This document shows positions 62,883 through 64,000 of a DNA stretch of 64,000 nucleotides, piece by piece. Every line of letters starts with the position of its first letter. The first letter of the stretch is position 1. The position numbers and the translations under genes are program-made. The notes beneath the pieces were generated by a model, which was given only the letters and a program-made list of their open reading frames with translations, was not told the origin of the DNA and searched no databases. This DNA comes from Luteitalea sp. TBR-22 (GTDB lineage: Bacteria; Acidobacteriota; Vicinamibacteria; Vicinamibacterales; Vicinamibacteraceae). The stretch is from assembly GCF_016865485.1 (NCBI RefSeq), contig NZ_AP024452.1, forward strand, positions 1,324,501-1,388,500, read 5' to 3'.

Positions 62883-64000
62883 ATGCCCCTGCACGAGCTG
62901 CTCGATGTGGCGCCGGTCACGCCGCGCACGCGTCCGTCGCCAAGACCCACCCTGGCGGGGCGGTGGCTCGATCTTGTCGAGCGCGTCGGGAACCGGTGCC
63001 CCGACCCCATCCTGCTGTTCCTCGTGGCCCTCGCGGCGACCTGGGGCCTGTCCGCCCTGCTGGCCGGCATCGACTTCGGGGTGCTGGACCCGCGCAACGG
63101 GCAGCCCCTGCGGATCAACGACCAACTGACGCTCGTGGCGATGTCGGCCTTCCTGGCCAACATGACGGTCACCTACGTCACCTTCCCGCCGCTCGGCATG
63201 GTGCTGGTGATGGTGCTGGGGGTGGGCCTGGCCGAGCGGTCCGGCCTGCTCGCGGCCGCGTTGCGCGGGGTGCTGGCGGTGGCGCCGGTCCGACTGCTCA
63301 CGCCGCTGGTCGTCCTGGCCGCGATCGTCGCGCACGTCCTCTCCGACTCGGCGCTCGTGATCGTGTTGCCGCTGGCCGCGGCCCTGTTCTACGTCGCCGG
63401 TCGCCACCCGCTCCTCGGCATCGTCGCCAGCTTCGCGCCCCTGTCCGGGCTGCTGTTCGGCAGCCTGCTGCCGCAGAGCCTCGACGCGATTCTCGCCGGA
63501 TTCACCGAAGGCGGGGCGCGCCTCATCGACCCCGCGTTCAGGGTCACGCCGCTGAACAACTACTGGCTCGCCGCCGCCATCGCGCTGGCCGCCGTGCCGG
63601 CCACGTGGTGGATGGTGGACCGCACGATCGCGCCACGCGTCGCCGACATCGTCGTGGACGGCGACCCGGCGCTGATGCCCTCGGCACCGCCGCTGACCGC
63701 GCCCGAGCGTCGTGGGCTGTGGGGCGCCGCACTGGCGTGCCTGGCCGTCCTCGGTGCCGTGGCGTGGGCCGCCTGGCCGGCGGGCTCGCCGTTGCGCGGC
63801 GCAGACGGGTCGCTCACCGGCGCGGGAGCGCCGCTGATGCGCGGCATGACGCCGATCCTGCTGGTGCTGGCGGCCGTGCCGGCGCTGGTCTACGGGCGCG
63901 TCGCCGGGACGATGCGTACGCACCGCGACGCCATCGAGGGCATGAGCGCCACCATGGCCTCGATGAACTACTACCTGGTGATGGTCTTCTTCGCGGCGCT
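62883..64000 (+). CDS. AbgT-family transporter, 3' end outside window
   Basis: The first 372 residues of an AbgT (p-aminobenzoyl-glutamate transporter family) membrane protein; the frame is open at the window end. It shows the family opening LAGRWLDLVERVGNRCPDPI followed by several hydrophobic helices, VTYVTFPPLGMVLVMVLGVG, HVLSDSALVIVLPLAAALF, VASFAPLSGLLFGSLLPQSLD, LNNYWLAAAIA and, at the edge, MASMNYYLVMVFFAA. Full-length members have about 500-530 residues and import p-aminobenzoyl-glutamate or export sulfonamides by ion coupling. No ribosome site precedes ATG 62883, so the start is moderately certain. An AT-rich inverted repeat lies just upstream. Confidence 0.88.
   Translation, partial: MPLHELLDVAPVTPRTRPSPRPTLAGRWLDLVERVGNRCPDPILLFLVALAATWGLSALLAGIDFGVLDPRNGQPLRINDQLTLVAMSAFLANMTVTYVTFPPLGMVLVMVLGVGLAERSGLLAAALRGVLAVAPVRLLTPLVVLAAIVAHVLSDSALVIVLPLAAALFYVAGRHPLLGIVASFAPLSGLLFGSLLPQSLDAILAGFTEGGARLIDPAFRVTPLNNYWLAAAIALAAVPATWWMVDRTIAPRVADIVVDGDPALMPSAPPLTAPERRGLWGAALACLAVLGAVAWAAWPAGSPLRGADGSLTGAGAPLMRGMTPILLVLAAVPALVYGRVAGTMRTHRDAIEGMSATMASMNYYLVMVFFAA

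Overview
This is about 64 kb of GC-rich bacterial chromosome. The closest match in gene content is an Acidobacteriota soil heterotroph of the Vicinamibacteria type. That placement is an inference from the CarboxypepD_reg/TonB-type giant outer-membrane receptor, the DUF1501 plus PSD1/planctomycete-cytochrome genes, several Tat-exported enzymes, and TTG/GTG starts behind GAGGAG ribosome sites. No rRNA operon, prophage, transposase gene or CRISPR array is visible.

Layout. 1-5458 is a chemotaxis block: a methyl-accepting protein (cut by the window edge), CheW, a strong intrinsic terminator, a fused CheR-CheD, and CheB. Two paralogous secreted beta-barrel-like proteins follow (5476-7043), then tRNA-Asn. 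7661-11588 (minus strand) holds a membrane-anchored serine-hydrolase-like protein without a recognisable SxxK motif, a sugar phosphate isomerase/epimerase, a HAD hydrolase and a glycerophosphodiesterase. 11749-17661 carries the receptor and a GH3 glycosidase, a plausible carbohydrate uptake and degradation pair. 17675-28044 is a mixed set of secreted proteins: DUF4397, M28 peptidase, PA-domain metallopeptidase, SMP-30-like propeller, DUF6265, SGNH hydrolase and sulfatase. 28288-35662 has a GH5-like enzyme, an ECF-type sigma factor, an exported ADP-ribosylglycohydrolase with a META-domain partner, and two tandem GH1-like paralogues. 35888-38406 has a PEP-CTERM protein, a GIY-YIG protein, a cupin and a lipase-like hydrolase. 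38621-46057 is a compact run: ceramidase-like, Tat-exported DegT aminotransferase, an EgtV/EgtU-like ABC importer and a large GH67-N-like glycosidase. 46278-50313 has an FMN reductase, a P1B-4 metal ATPase, DUF2256 and a PHP phosphoesterase. 50430-61382 (minus) holds a 5'-nucleotidase lipoprotein, a PhyH dioxygenase, DUF1501 and two tandem PSD1 proteins of identical length. The window ends with an aldose 1-epimerase and a truncated AbgT transporter.

The most striking material lies between the genes. Two dispersed repeat systems recur across the window. The first is a family of REP-like hairpins that all carry a GTAG foot, are mostly arranged as inverted pairs, and have stems that vary with compensating changes; two of them supply the TAG stop codon of a neighbouring gene. 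The second is a set of twelve arrays with a strict 7-bp period but a different heptamer in each, reminiscent of cyanobacterial STRRs. Several genes also look leaderless, with a TAxxxT -10 element 5-9 nt before the start codon.

Functionally the window suggests a chemotactic bacterium that degrades polymers. Many products carry signal peptides, Tat signals or lipoprotein signals and act on glycans, peptides, sulfate esters or phosphoesters at or outside the cell envelope.
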